Origin: Microbacterium hydrothermale
GTDB taxonomy: Bacteria > Actinomycetota > Actinomycetes > Actinomycetales > Microbacteriaceae
Direction of reading: 5' to 3'
DNA length: 64,000 nt
Assembly: GCF_004854025.1 (NCBI RefSeq)
Contig: NZ_STGM01000001.1
Coordinates: 558,001-622,000 of the forward strand
The translations under genes and the position numbers were made by a program. Under the pieces are notes generated by a model that ran no database searches, was not told the DNA's origin, and was given only the letters and a program-made list of their open reading frames with translations. Shown one piece after another: positions 1 through 8,808 of this stretch. Numbering within the stretch: the stretch's first letter is position 1; each line of letters opens with the position of its first letter.

Positions 1-1
1 C

Positions 2-49
2 GTCACGTGTGACGTGCAGCTCGTCGTCGAGTACTACGCCGCCCGCTGA
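2..49 (+). CDS. rpsD: C-terminal end of probable 30S ribosomal protein S4 (partial)
   Basis: Only the last 15 codons and the TGA lie in the window. They read VTCDVQLVVEYYAAR, which resembles the C-terminus of S4 proteins (ending in -[LI]VE-[YL]YS-[RK] in many bacteria). S4 binds 16S rRNA and nucleates assembly of the small subunit. The assignment is supported by context: in my knowledge of Microbacteriaceae, rpsD commonly lies just upstream of alaS. A hairpin follows 14 nt after the stop. With so few residues the identity is an inference, not a demonstration. Confidence 0.55.
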   Translation, partial: VTCDVQLVVEYYAAR

Positions 50-63
50 TCCCAGCGAGCACA

Positions 64-95
64 CGAAGGGCGTCGGATTCTCCCGGCGCCCTTCG
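64..95 (+). terminator. Hairpin terminator after the rpsD tail
   Basis: A perfect 9-bp inverted repeat, CGAAGGGCG (64-72) and CGCCCTTCG (87-95), encloses a 14-nt loop just after the upstream stop codon. It has no long T-run, as is usual for GC-rich actinomycete terminators. Confidence 0.65.
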
Positions 96-193
96 TCGTT
101 CCCGATCGCGCTCTCGCGCGGCCGGATGTCGTTCCCGGTCGAGCTCCCGCGCGGCCGGATGTCGTTCCCGGTCACGCTTTCGCGCGGCCGGAT
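95..193. repeat. Three tandem copies of a 33-bp unit
   Basis: Units occupy 95-127, 128-160 and 161-193. Each begins GTCGTTCCCG and ends CGCGGCCGGAT; they differ at only a few central positions. The first unit starts inside the right arm of the terminator hairpin. No gene-like coding signal accompanies them (no ribosome-binding site, no recognisable product). The function is unknown. Confidence 0.85.
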
Positions 194-203
194 GCCCGTC
201 ACC

Positions 204-705
204 GGCACAACTCCGGCAGAATCGGCGCGCAGGGCCCCGCAGCGGGCCTATGGCGGACACAATGCAGGAGTTGTGCGCGCGACAGCGCCGCCCGCCCCAC
301 CATCCGGCCCGACAGCGCGACGAAATCCTGCGCTGTGTCCCACCGCGCGCCCCCACCCGCAGCCGCGGCCGGGCCCGGCGCCCCCTCCCACCGACGGCCC
401 GCGGCGGCGCCACGACCCGGCACAACTCCGGCAGAACCGGAGCCCGGCCGTGGGCCGCGCGCCGCCACAACGCAGGAGTTGTGCACGCGACACCGCCGCC
501 GCCCCGCCGTCCGGCCGGACAGAGCGACGAACTCCTGCGCCCTGTCCGACCGCCCCGCCCCACCCGAAGGCGAGCCCGGCGATCCCGCCACCCGGCGGCC
601 CGCGCCGGCGCCACGCCCCCGGCACAACTCCTGCAGAAACAACGCACGGGGCCCGGCTGCGGGCCGTACGCCGCCATATCGCAGGAGTTGTGCACGCGAC
701 AGCGC
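204..705. repeat. Diverged tandem array of ~208-bp units with inverted GCAGGAGTTGTGC motifs
   Basis: Three element types recur in the order A-B-C. A (GGCACAACTCC[G/T]GCAGAA) is at 204, 419 and 621. B (GCAGGAGTTGTGC followed by [A/G]CGCGACA) is at 264, 472 and 681. C (a GACAG...CTGTCC-bounded inverted repeat containing a [A/C]TCCTGC core) is at 311 and 517. A is the reverse complement of B's core, so each unit contains an inverted pair about 45 bp apart. The sequence between elements also aligns from unit to unit, giving about 2.4 copies of a 202-215 bp period. The motif is not seen elsewhere in the window. Long open frames cross it on both strands but encode low-complexity Arg/Pro/Ala strings, so I treat it as non-coding. 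The rest of the gene-free stretch, 706-885, shows only a possible promoter. Confidence 0.8.
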
Positions 706-831
706 GGGCAGGCGATCGCGGAGGGCGACGCTCGGCGCCGGGGAAGTACGACCCGCGGCGCAATCCACTGTCGGAGGCAGCGGATACGGACCGCACCGGG
801 CGGCTTCATGCGCCACACAACGGCCGTCGCC

Positions 832-837
832 TACGAT
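832..837 (+). promoter_or_regulatory. Possible -10 box for the small membrane protein gene
   Basis: TACGAT fits the actinobacterial TANNNT -10 pattern and is the best candidate between the repeat array and the gene at 886. No clear -35 is seen. Confidence 0.3.
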
Positions 838-885
838 GAAGGATGCCGCGACCGCGGCGTCGCCTCGAGGAAGAAGTCGTTGATC

Positions 886-1167
886 GTGAAAAGCCTCTTC
901 TGGTTCGCGCTGGGGATCGCCGGCGGATTCGTCGCCGCCCATCTCGTCAACAAGGACCCCCGCGGTCAGGAGTTGCTCGCCCAGCTCGACTCCCGGATCG
1001 GGGAATTCACCGACCACATGAGCGACGCCTACCACCAGCAGGAGACCCGCCTGTCGGAGATCATCGACGACGCCAAGGGCGTCACCGCCTCCGCGGTCGA
1101 CCGGGCCTCCGAGGCGATCGGCGACGCCGCCGCCTCCGCGAAGACCGCGGCCTCCTCGACCGACTGA
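886..1167 (+). CDS. Small membrane-anchored YtxH-like protein
   Basis: This gene encodes 93 residues. Residues 1-20 form one hydrophobic segment (KSLFWFALGIAGGFVAAHL). It is followed by a charged, probably helical tail and an Ala/Ser-rich C-terminus, resembling the small proteins often found just upstream of alaS in actinomycetes. The function is unknown; a membrane-anchored helical protein facing the cytoplasm is the simplest reading. GTG at 886 is chosen because the hydrophobic segment begins there. An in-frame TTG at 880 is better spaced from GAGGAAG (867-873) and could add two residues. The gene lies 64 nt upstream of alaS in the same direction. Confidence 0.7.
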   Translation: MKSLFWFALGIAGGFVAAHLVNKDPRGQELLAQLDSRIGEFTDHMSDAYHQQETRLSEIIDDAKGVTASAVDRASEAIGDAAASAKTAASSTD

Positions 1168-1180
1168 CCTCCCCGGCATC

Positions 1181-1203
1181 CCGCCCCCGAAGACCGGGGG
1201 CGG
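1181..1203 (+). terminator. Short GC hairpin between the small gene and alaS
   Basis: CCGCCCCCG (1181-1189) pairs perfectly with CGGGGGCGG (1195-1203) around a 5-nt loop. It is 29 nt before the alaS start, so it could attenuate read-through or structure the alaS leader. No T-box elements are seen. Confidence 0.5.
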
Positions 1204-1231
1204 CCATCGCACGCCCACGGAAAGACCCGCC

Positions 1232-3901
1232 ATGAAAACCGCCGAGATCGCCCAGCGCTTCCTCGACTTCTTCGAGAAGAAGAACCACACGATCGTCCCG
1301 TCGGCCTCGCTCGTCACCGACGATCCGGCCCTGCTGTTCACCGTGGCGGGCATGGTGCCCTTCATCCCGTACCTGAGCGGTGTCGTTCCCCCGCCCTACC
1401 CGCGGGCCGCGGACGTGCAGAAGTGCATCCGCACCAACGACATCGAAGAGGTCGGCAAGACCCCGCGCCACGGCACCTTCTTCCAGATGCTGGGCAACTG
1501 GTCGTTCGGCGATTACTTCAAGGAGGACGCGATCCGCTTCGCGTGGGAACTCCTCACCGCGCCGGAGTCCGAGGGCGGCCTGGCCTTCGACCCGAAGGAC
1601 CTCTGGGTCACCGTCTACGAAGAGGATGACGAGGCGCACGACCTCTGGCTGAAGCTGAGCACCCTGCCCGAAGACCGCATCCAGCGTCTCGGCAAGGACA
1701 CCAACTACTGGTCGACGGGTCTTCCGGGCCCCGCGGGCCCCTGCTCGGAGATCTTCTTCGACCGCGGCCCGGACTACGGCATCGACGGGGGCCCCGCCAC
1801 CGACGACGACCGCTACGTCGAGATCTGGAACCTCGTGTTCATGCAGTACGAGATCACGAACGTGCGCTCGAAGTACGACTTCGACATCGTCGGCGAACTC
1901 CCCGCGAAGAACATCGACACCGGCATGGGCCTCGAGCGCATCGCGTTCATCAAGCAGGGCGTCGACAACATGTACGAGACCGACCAGGTGCGCCCCGTGC
2001 TCGATCTCGCGGCGAAGCTGGCGGGCAAGGCCTACGGCGCCGAATCCCACGAGGACGACGTGCGCCTGCGCATCGTCGCCGACCACGTGCGCTCCTCGCT
2101 CATGCTGCTCGCCGACGGCGTCACCCCCTCGAACGAGGGCCGCGGCTACATCCTGCGGCGCATCATGCGCCGCGCGATCCGCTCGATGCGCCTGCTCGGC
2201 GTGGAGGGCGCGACCTTCCCCGAGCTGTTCGCCGCCTCGCGCGACGCGATGAAGGAGTCGTACCCCGAGGTCGAGGCGGACTACGCCCGCCTCTCGGCCT
2301 ACGCCATCGCCGAGGAGCAGACGTTCCTGCGCACCCTCGCGGCGGGATCCGCCATCCTCGACCAGTCGGTCGCCGAGGCCAAGAACGGCGGCGGCTCGAC
2401 GCTCTCGGGCTCCGAGGCGTTCCTGCTGCACGACACCTACGGCTTCCCGATCGACCTCACGCTCGAGATCGCCGAAGAGGCCGGGCTGAGCGTCGACCGC
2501 GCGGCGTTCGACACCCTCATGCAGGAGCAGCGCACGCGCGCCAAGGCCGACGCCCGCGCCCGCAAGGGAGCGATCGCCGACCAGAGCGCGTACCGCGAGT
2601 TCCGCGCGCTCGGTGAGACGGTGTTCACCGGCTACACCGAGCTGCAGACGGAGTCGAAGGTGCTCGGCATCCTGGTCCAGGGACAGGGGACCGACCGCGC
2701 TTCGGAGGGCCAGATCGCCGAGGTCATCCTCGCCGAGACCGCCCTGTACGCCGAGTCGGGCGGCCAGGTCGCCGACAAGGGCGTCATCGTGGGACCCGGC
2801 TACGAGCTCGAGGTGCTCGACGTGCAGCGTCCCGTCCCGGGCCTCGTGAGCCACACTGTCGAGGTCACCACCGGCGAGGTCTCGGTGGGCGCCCCCGCCA
2901 CGACAGTCGTCGACGGGCTCAACCGCCACGCCGCGCAGCAGGCCCACACCGCCACGCACCTCGTGCACGCGGCGATCCGCGACACCCTCGGCAAGACCGC
3001 GACGCAGACCGGATCGCTCAACCGCGCCGGCTACATGCGATTCGACTTCAGCTGGGGGTCCGCGCTCTCGAGCGAGACCCGCACCGAGATCGAGGACATC
3101 GCCAACAACGCCGTGCGCGACAACCTCGAGGTGACCACGCGGGTCATGTCGCTCGACGAGGCCAAGGCCGCCGGCGCCATGGCGCTGTTCGGTGAGAAGT
3201 ACGGCGACACCGTGCGCATGGTCGACATCGGGGGTCCGTGGTCGCGCGAGCTGTGCGGTGGCACGCACGTCGCCCGCAGCTCCGAGATCGGTCTGGTCAA
3301 CCTCGTCGGCGAGCAGTCCGTGGGCGCGTCGAACCGTCGCGTCGAAGCCCTCGTGGGACTCGACGCCTTCCGCGACCTCGCCGCCGAGCGCGCGATCGTC
3401 TCGCAGCTGTCGACGTCGCTCAAGACCCCGCGCGAGCAGCTCACGACCCGCATCAGTGAGCTCGCGGCCAGCCTGAAGGCCGCCGAGAAGAAGATCGCCG
3501 CCTTCGAGGCGCAGGCCCTGACCGGTCGACTGCCGCAACTGGTGGAGTCGGCCGTGGCCGTCGGCACCGTCAAGGTCGTGGCGCAGAGCCTCGGCGAGGG
3601 CGCGTCGGCCGACGACGTGCGCTCCCTGGCCCTGCAGGTGCGCGATCGGCTCGGCAGCGACCCCGCCGTCGTCGCGCTCGGCTCGGTGGCGGGGGGCCGC
3701 GCGACGGTCGTCGTCGTCACCAACGACGCCGCGCGCGAGCGCGGTCTCGCCGCCGGCGCTCTCGCGAAGGCCGCGGCCGCCACGCTCGGCGGCGGCGGCG
3801 GCGGTCGCCCCGACGTCGCGCAGGGAGGCGGAACGGATGCCGCTGCCCTGCCGCAGGCGCTGGAGGGCATCGTGGCCGACGTGCGGGCGACCACGGCGTG
3901 A
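1232..3901 (+). CDS. alaS: Alanyl-tRNA synthetase
   Basis: The enzyme charges tRNA-Ala with alanine in the cytoplasm. The 889-residue product has the full class II layout. The aminoacylation domain begins at the N-terminus (KTAEIAQRFLDFF), with GIDGGP and GMGLERI motifs in the catalytic half. An editing domain follows, with the zinc-binding HTATHLVH near residue 572 and CGGTH near 673. A C-terminal coiled-coil/C-Ala domain ends in the Gly-rich GGGGGGRPDVAQGGG. Length matches the family. The ATG at 1232 starts exactly at the conserved N-terminus. The stop overlaps the ruvX GTG by 4 bp, so the two are translationally coupled. Confidence 0.97.
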   Translation: MKTAEIAQRFLDFFEKKNHTIVPSASLVTDDPALLFTVAGMVPFIPYLSGVVPPPYPRAADVQKCIRTNDIEEVGKTPRHGTFFQMLGNWSFGDYFKEDAIRFAWELLTAPESEGGLAFDPKDLWVTVYEEDDEAHDLWLKLSTLPEDRIQRLGKDTNYWSTGLPGPAGPCSEIFFDRGPDYGIDGGPATDDDRYVEIWNLVFMQYEITNVRSKYDFDIVGELPAKNIDTGMGLERIAFIKQGVDNMYETDQVRPVLDLAAKLAGKAYGAESHEDDVRLRIVADHVRSSLMLLADGVTPSNEGRGYILRRIMRRAIRSMRLLGVEGATFPELFAASRDAMKESYPEVEADYARLSAYAIAEEQTFLRTLAAGSAILDQSVAEAKNGGGSTLSGSEAFLLHDTYGFPIDLTLEIAEEAGLSVDRAAFDTLMQEQRTRAKADARARKGAIADQSAYREFRALGETVFTGYTELQTESKVLGILVQGQGTDRASEGQIAEVILAETALYAESGGQVADKGVIVGPGYELEVLDVQRPVPGLVSHTVEVTTGEVSVGAPATTVVDGLNRHAAQQAHTATHLVHAAIRDTLGKTATQTGSLNRAGYMRFDFSWGSALSSETRTEIEDIANNAVRDNLEVTTRVMSLDEAKAAGAMALFGEKYGDTVRMVDIGGPWSRELCGGTHVARSSEIGLVNLVGEQSVGASNRRVEALVGLDAFRDLAAERAIVSQLSTSLKTPREQLTTRISELAASLKAAEKKIAAFEAQALTGRLPQLVESAVAVGTVKVVAQSLGEGASADDVRSLALQVRDRLGSDPAVVALGSVAGGRATVVVVTNDAARERGLAAGALAKAAAATLGGGGGGRPDVAQGGGTDAAALPQALEGIVADVRATTA

Positions 3902-4371
3902 CGGAGTTCCGACGCGGCATCCGTCTGGGGATCGATGTCGGGCGCGCCCGCGTGGGCGTCGCCCGCTCCGATCCCGACGGGGTGCTCGCCGTGCCGGTCG
4001 AGACGGTTCCCCGCAAGGGGGAGCCCGTGCGCCGCATCGTCGCCCTCGCGACCGAGTACGAGGCGTTCGAGGTGCTCGTGGGGCTCCCGCTCAACCTGCG
4101 CGGGGAGGACACCCCGTCGACCACCGACGCGCGTCGCTTCGCGACGGAGCTCGCGGCGGCGCTGCCCATGCCGGTGCGCCTCGTCGACGAGCGCCTGAGC
4201 ACCGTGTCGGCGCACGGGGTGCTTCGGGAGGCAGGACGTTCCCAGCGCGACTCTCGTAGCATTGTGGATCAAGTCGCCGCTGTGGTTCTGCTGCAGCAGG
4301 CGCTCGACGTGGAGCGACAGTCCGGCGAGCCGGCCGGACCCGCCGTATCACCGGGACAGGAGCCCGCCTGA
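3898..4371 (+). CDS. ruvX: Holliday junction resolvase-like RuvX/YqgF
   Basis: The 157-residue product has an RNase H-like fold: the N-terminal GIDVGRARVGVA carries the first catalytic Asp, LVGLPLNLRGED and LVDERLST follow, and a Asp sits in the SIVDQVAAVVLLQQ segment. The family has been linked to Holliday junction resolution and to 16S rRNA 5' processing; which role applies here cannot be read from sequence. The GTG start overlaps the alaS stop (GTGA). MltG follows 2 nt later. The alaS-ruvX-mltG-aroE order is conserved in actinobacteria. Confidence 0.93.
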   Translation: MTEFRRGIRLGIDVGRARVGVARSDPDGVLAVPVETVPRKGEPVRRIVALATEYEAFEVLVGLPLNLRGEDTPSTTDARRFATELAAALPMPVRLVDERLSTVSAHGVLREAGRSQRDSRSIVDQVAAVVLLQQALDVERQSGEPAGPAVSPGQEPA

Positions 4372-4373
4372 CG

Positions 4374-6176
4374 ATGCCCGAGAATCAGCCCCCCGAGAAC
4401 GATCCCTTCGCCGATCTGTACAGCCGTCTTCCCGATCCGCGCACCGGTGCGCGCTCGGCCGACGGCTCGGCGAGCGACGCTCCTCCCTCCCGCCGAGCGG
4501 CGCGGGAAGCCCGTCGCGCGCAGACGGGCCCCACCGGCACGGCATCCTCCGACGCCACCCCGGCCCCGCGCGTCGACGCCGCGCGTCGCGAGGGCGATGC
4601 GCCCGCTGTCGCCTCCGGCGCAGGGAACGCTGCGGAGCCCGCGCGCACCGCCGAGCCGTCGTCGGCGGCTCCGACCGCCGCACCCCGCACGTCCGCGCCC
4701 GAGCCCACCCCGGCCCCGCGCGCAACCGAGCCCCCCGCCGCCGCCCCCACCCCGGCCCCGCGCGCGACCGAGCCCACGGCGCCCGCCGCCGCGGCATCCC
4801 CGTTCCCCGCGGGTGAAGCGGATGCCGCTGCCCCCGGCCCCCGACGCACCCCGACCTCGCAGCCGGCCGCGGCCGGCACGACCTCGCCGGCCCCCGCGCC
4901 GCAGCCGTCGCCCGCCGACGGTGGCCCGCGGGCCGAGGCCGCGCATCGCTCCGAGCCCGCTCTCGTGGGCGCCGCCACCGCGCGCACCGGAGCGACCGGG
5001 GGAGGCGTGTCGTCGGGCTCTCTCGAAGACCTCTTCACCGGGGAGACCACCACCCACGAGATCGGGCACACCGCCCCGCGCGCCCCGAAGAAGCGCCGTC
5101 GCGTCGGCGGCTGGATCGCCCTCGTCGTCGTGCTCGTGCTTCTCGGCGGCGCCGCGGCGGGGGGCCTGGCCGTGTGGAACACCTACGGCGATCGCATCCA
5201 GGCCTTCCTCGGCAACGGCGAGCCCCTCGACTACGAGGCGGGCCAGGCCACCGGCGAAGCCCGCATCACCATCGTCTCGGGCGACACCGGGGAATCGGTC
5301 TCGCCGAAGCTGTTCGACGCCGGCGTCACGAAGGCGTCGAACTCGCTCTACAAGTACATGGTCGACAACTCCGTCGCCTTCACGTTCCAGCCCGGCGTCT
5401 ACAAGCTGCAGCAGCAGATGACTTCCGAGGCGGTGCTCGCGGCGCTCCGCGACCCCGCGAGCCGCCTGGACTACTCCGTGCAGCTGCGCGAGGGACTGAC
5501 GCTGAAGCAATCGCTCGACGTCATCTCCGAGCAGCTGAGCATCCCGCGCGCCGATCTCGACACCGCCGTCGCCGATCCCTCGGTCTACGGCGTCCCCGCC
5601 TCGACGCTCGAGGGCTGGATCTTCCCGGCGACGTACGACTTCGACGAGGGGGTCACCGCTCAGCAGGTCATCGAGCGCATGGTGCAGCGCACCATCCAGT
5701 CGCTCGACACCGCGGGGGTTCCCGCATCCGACCGCGAACGCATCCTCATTATCGCCTCGATCATCGAGCGCGAAGCGCGCAGCAGCGAGGACTTCTACAA
5801 GGTCTCGCGCGTGATCGAGAACCGCCTGCAGCCCGACAACACCGAGACCCACGGTCTGCTGCAGATGGACTCGACGGCCCAGTACGGCGCCGGAGAACTG
5901 GATGCCGGTTCGTCGTCGTCGTCCGAGAACGCGCTCACCAGCGACAACCCGTGGAACACCTACATCCGACCGGGTCTGCCCGTGGGCCCCATCGCCAACC
6001 CGGGTGATCTCGCGATCGACGCCGCCATGAAGCCGGTGGACGGACCGTGGTACTACTTCACGACGGTCAACCTCGCCACGGGCGAGACGGTCTTCTCGAC
6101 GACCTACGCCGACCAGCTGAAGGCCGTGGAACAGTTCCGCGCGTGGTGCCGCGACAACCCCGACGGCGGATGCTGA
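4374..6176 (+). CDS. mltG: Endolytic murein transglycosylase MltG with long disordered N-terminus
   Basis: MltG cuts nascent glycan strands and is thought to terminate peptidoglycan polymerisation at the inner membrane. Of 600 residues, about 1-243 are a cytoplasmic, Ala/Pro/Thr-rich low-complexity region with a repeated PTPAPRATEP decapeptide. A single membrane helix follows at about 244-268 (GGWIALVVVLVLLGG), then an extracytoplasmic LysM-like part and the YceG domain. The motif IIASIIEREARSSEDF carries the presumed catalytic Glu near residue 465. Family members such as E. coli MltG are about 340 residues, so the extra length is the N-terminal tail. AGGAG at 4358-4362 precedes the ATG. The gene overlaps aroE by 7 nt. 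Confidence 0.94.
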   Translation: MPENQPPENDPFADLYSRLPDPRTGARSADGSASDAPPSRRAAREARRAQTGPTGTASSDATPAPRVDAARREGDAPAVASGAGNAAEPARTAEPSSAAPTAAPRTSAPEPTPAPRATEPPAAAPTPAPRATEPTAPAAAASPFPAGEADAAAPGPRRTPTSQPAAAGTTSPAPAPQPSPADGGPRAEAAHRSEPALVGAATARTGATGGGVSSGSLEDLFTGETTTHEIGHTAPRAPKKRRRVGGWIALVVVLVLLGGAAAGGLAVWNTYGDRIQAFLGNGEPLDYEAGQATGEARITIVSGDTGESVSPKLFDAGVTKASNSLYKYMVDNSVAFTFQPGVYKLQQQMTSEAVLAALRDPASRLDYSVQLREGLTLKQSLDVISEQLSIPRADLDTAVADPSVYGVPASTLEGWIFPATYDFDEGVTAQQVIERMVQRTIQSLDTAGVPASDRERILIIASIIEREARSSEDFYKVSRVIENRLQPDNTETHGLLQMDSTAQYGAGELDAGSSSSSENALTSDNPWNTYIRPGLPVGPIANPGDLAIDAAMKPVDGPWYYFTTVNLATGETVFSTTYADQLKAVEQFRAWCRDNPDGGC

Positions 6177-7006
6177 CCGACCGCACCCGGCTGGAGGTCT
6201 GGGGCGACCCGATCGCGCACTCGCGGTCGCCCCGGCTCCACGCCGCGGCCTACGGCGTGCTCGGGCTCGACTGGGAGTACGGGCGTCGACGCGTGGACGA
6301 GGCCGGCTTCGCCGCGGAGCTGGACGGGATGGATGCCACCTGGCGCGGCCTGTCGCTGACGATGCCGCTGAAGCACGCGGCGGCGGCCCGAGCCGCGACC
6401 CTCGACGACGACGCCCGCCTCACCGGTGCCGTCAACACCTACCTCCTCACCGACGACGGCCCGCACGGGTTCAACACCGACGTCGGGGGACTCGCCCGCG
6501 CCCTCGAGGAGATCGGCGTGCGGCGACCGCAGCGCGTACGCGTCCTGGGGGCGGGGGCGACCGCGACCTCCGCCGTCGTCGCGGCCGCGCGCGCCGGAGC
6601 GGTCGACATCGATGTGCGCGCCCGCCGCCCCGATGCGGCCGCGCCCCTGGTGGCGATCGGCGCCCGCCTCGGCGTCACCGTGCGCGCGACGACCCTCGAC
6701 GCCCCCGACCCGGTCTCCGTCGACGCGACGATCGCGGCGTTTCCCGGCGGCACCGACCTCGGCGCTCTCGCCGGGCCCCTGGCATCCGCGTCGGGGCCCC
6801 TCGTCGACGTCGTCTACGGCGGCTGGCCGACACCCCTCGCGCTCGCGTGGGAGCGGGCGGGCGTCCCCGCGCACGACGGGCTGACCATGCTGCTGCACCA
6901 GGCGCTGCTGCAGGTGCGGCTGTTCGTCACGGGCGACGCCTCCCGGCCGCTCCGGCGCGACGACGAGGTGCTGGCCGCAATGCGCATCGCGCTCATGGGA
7001 GACTAG
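6170..7006 (+). CDS. aroE: Shikimate dehydrogenase (biosynthetic)
   Basis: It reduces 3-dehydroshikimate to shikimate with NADPH, the fourth step of the chorismate pathway. The 278-residue product shows the substrate-binding [13 protein letters not shown] motif at the N-terminus, TMPLKHAA carrying the catalytic Lys, [12 protein letters not shown], and the nucleotide-binding [12 protein letters not shown]. It overlaps mltG by 7 nt and is 4 nt before aroC. A second, different shikimate dehydrogenase homologue at 11920-12813 is grouped with catabolic genes; this copy is assigned to biosynthesis by its place in the aro operon. The final part ([16 protein letters not shown]) is typical of AroE. 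Confidence 0.93.
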   Translation: MLTDRTRLEVWGDPIAHSRSPRLHAAAYGVLGLDWEYGRRRVDEAGFAAELDGMDATWRGLSLTMPLKHAAAARAATLDDDARLTGAVNTYLLTDDGPHGFNTDVGGLARALEEIGVRRPQRVRVLGAGATATSAVVAAARAGAVDIDVRARRPDAAAPLVAIGARLGVTVRATTLDAPDPVSVDATIAAFPGGTDLGALAGPLASASGPLVDVVYGGWPTPLALAWERAGVPAHDGLTMLLHQALLQVRLFVTGDASRPLRRDDEVLAAMRIALMGD

Positions 7007-7010
7007 ACGA

Positions 7011-8237
7011 ATGCTTCGCGTCTTCACCGCCGGCGAGTCCCACGGCCCCGAACTGATCGCCCTCATGGAGGGGATGCCGGCCGGTGTCCCCGTCTCCTCG
7101 GCCCAGATCCGCGCCGAACTTGCGCGCCGTCGGCTCGGCTACGGCCGCGGCTCGCGCATGAAGTTCGAAGAGGACGAGCTCACCCTCTCGGCGGGTGTCG
7201 TGCACGGCTTCACGATCGGCAGCCCGATCGCGCTGCGCATCGGCAACACCGAGTGGCCGAAGTGGACCGAGGTCATGAGCCCCGAGCCCGTCGAGCTGTC
7301 CGACCGCTCGCGCGGTCGTGGCGCGGCCCTCACGCGCCCCCGCCCCGGCCACGCCGACCTCGTCGGCATGCAGAAGTACGGCTTCGACGAGGCGCGTCCC
7401 ATCCTCGAGCGCGCCTCGGCCCGCGAGACGGCCGCGCGCGTCGCGCTCGGTGCGGTGGCCCGCTCGTTCCTCGGCGAGCTCGGCATCCGCCTCGTCAGCC
7501 ACACGCTCTCCATCGGGCCCCTGCGCGTTCCCGACGACGCGGATCTGCCCACGCCCGACGACGTCGACCGCCTCGACGCCGACCCGCTGCGGTGCTTCCA
7601 CGCCGAGACCAGCGCGGCGATGGTCGCCGAGGTCGACGACGCGAAGAAGGCGGGCGACACGCTCGGCGGCATCGTCGAGGTGCTCGCGTACGGTCTGCCC
7701 CCGGGGCTCGGCTCCCACGTGCAGTGGGACCGGCGCCTCGACGCCCGCCTCGCGCAGGCGCTCATGAGCATCCAGGCGATCAAGGGCGTCGAGGTCGGCG
7801 ACGGCTTCCTCACCACGACGCGCCGCGGTTCGCAGGCGCACGACGAGCTGTTCGCCACCGAGGACGGCATCACGCGCTCCTCCGACCGCGCGGGTGGCAC
7901 CGAGGGCGGGATGTCCACCGGCACCGTCCTGCGCGTGCGCGCCGGCATGAAGCCGATCGCGACGATCCCCAAGGCCCTGCGCACCGTCGACGTCGCGACG
8001 GGCGACACCGCCGCGGCGCACCACCAGCGCTCCGACGTGTGCGCCGTCCCGGCATCCGGAGTGGTCGCCGAGGCCATGGTCGCGGTGACCCTCGCCGACG
8101 CCGTGCTCGAGAAGTTCGGCGGCGACAACGTCGCCGAGACGCGCCGCAACCTCGAGACGTACCTCGCGAACCTGCCCCGGACGCTGCGCACGACCGACGC
8201 GTCGGATGCCGCGTTGCTCGCGCATGACCTCGCCTGA
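7011..8237 (+). CDS. aroC: Chorismate synthase
   Basis: It converts 5-enolpyruvylshikimate 3-phosphate to chorismate using reduced FMN. The 408-residue product begins [15 protein letters not shown], the family signature. It also has [16 protein letters not shown] FMN/substrate contacts, RPGHADL, the basic [17 protein letters not shown] segment and [10 protein letters not shown]. Length is typical for the actinobacterial form. The gene follows aroE by 4 nt and overlaps aroK by 14 nt, so translation is probably coupled. Confidence 0.97.
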   Translation: MLRVFTAGESHGPELIALMEGMPAGVPVSSAQIRAELARRRLGYGRGSRMKFEEDELTLSAGVVHGFTIGSPIALRIGNTEWPKWTEVMSPEPVELSDRSRGRGAALTRPRPGHADLVGMQKYGFDEARPILERASARETAARVALGAVARSFLGELGIRLVSHTLSIGPLRVPDDADLPTPDDVDRLDADPLRCFHAETSAAMVAEVDDAKKAGDTLGGIVEVLAYGLPPGLGSHVQWDRRLDARLAQALMSIQAIKGVEVGDGFLTTTRRGSQAHDELFATEDGITRSSDRAGGTEGGMSTGTVLRVRAGMKPIATIPKALRTVDVATGDTAAAHHQRSDVCAVPASGVVAEAMVAVTLADAVLEKFGGDNVAETRRNLETYLANLPRTLRTTDASDAALLAHDLA

Positions 8238-8808
8238 GCGGGCGTCCGCGCCTGCCGCCGCCGGCGATCCCGTGACCGAGAGCGGTGAGGCGGGTCCCGC
8301 CGTCGTGCTGATCGGCCCGATGGGCGCCGGCAAGACGAGCGTGGGGCGACGCGTCGCGCGTGCCCTCGGAGCGTCGTTCAGCGACACCGACAAGATCGTC
8401 GTGCGCGACCACGGCCCGATCCGCGACCTCTTCCTCGCGCACGGCGAAGCGCACTTCCGCGCGCTCGAACGCGACGCGGTGGTCGAGGCGCTCGGCCGCG
8501 GGGGCGTCGTCGCCCTCGGCGGGGGAGCGGTCCTCGACCCGCTCACGCGGGAGCGGCTCGGCGCCCACCGCGTCGTGCTGCTGACCGTGTCGCCGCAGGT
8601 CGTGGCCTCCCGCATCCACGGCGACGACCGGCCGCTCCTGGGGGGAGAGGACCCCGCGCAGCGGTGGCTGCGCATCTATGAAGAACGGCGGCCGATCTAC
8701 GAGGCCGCCGCCGACATCGCCTTCGACACGTCGTCGGGGCCGCTGTCCCGCGTCGTCGACGACATCGTGACCTGGGCGCGACGCCCCCAGGTCGAGGAGA
8801 CATCATGA
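8224..8808 (+). CDS. aroK: Shikimate kinase
   Basis: It phosphorylates shikimate at O3 with ATP. Starting at the ATG inside the aroC end gives 194 residues with an unconserved N-terminal extension of about 27. The P-loop GPMGAGKTS, the shikimate-contacting FSDTDKIV, the [10 protein letters not shown] segment, LGGGAVLD and the lid region RPLLGG follow in the family order. A later in-frame GTG at 8272 would remove most of the extension, so the start is uncertain. It ends in an ATGA overlap with aroB. Confidence 0.93.
   Translation: MTSPERASAPAAAGDPVTESGEAGPAVVLIGPMGAGKTSVGRRVARALGASFSDTDKIVVRDHGPIRDLFLAHGEAHFRALERDAVVEALGRGGVVALGGGAVLDPLTRERLGAHRVVLLTVSPQVVASRIHGDDRPLLGGEDPAQRWLRIYEERRPIYEAAADIAFDTSSGPLSRVVDDIVTWARRPQVEETS

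Noticed and set aside
95..705. CRISPR array
   Set aside because: Repeats are not evenly spaced 25-40 bp units with unique spacers, the spacer sequence itself is repeated, and no cas genes are present.
9..839. Long open frames on both strands over the left-end repeat array
   Set aside because: They encode Arg/Pro/Ala-rich strings, have no ribosome-binding site, and their length is explained by very high GC and the tandem repeat.
1168..1231. T-box riboswitch ahead of alaS
   Set aside because: The gap is only 64 nt and holds one simple hairpin; no T-box sequence or specifier loop fits.
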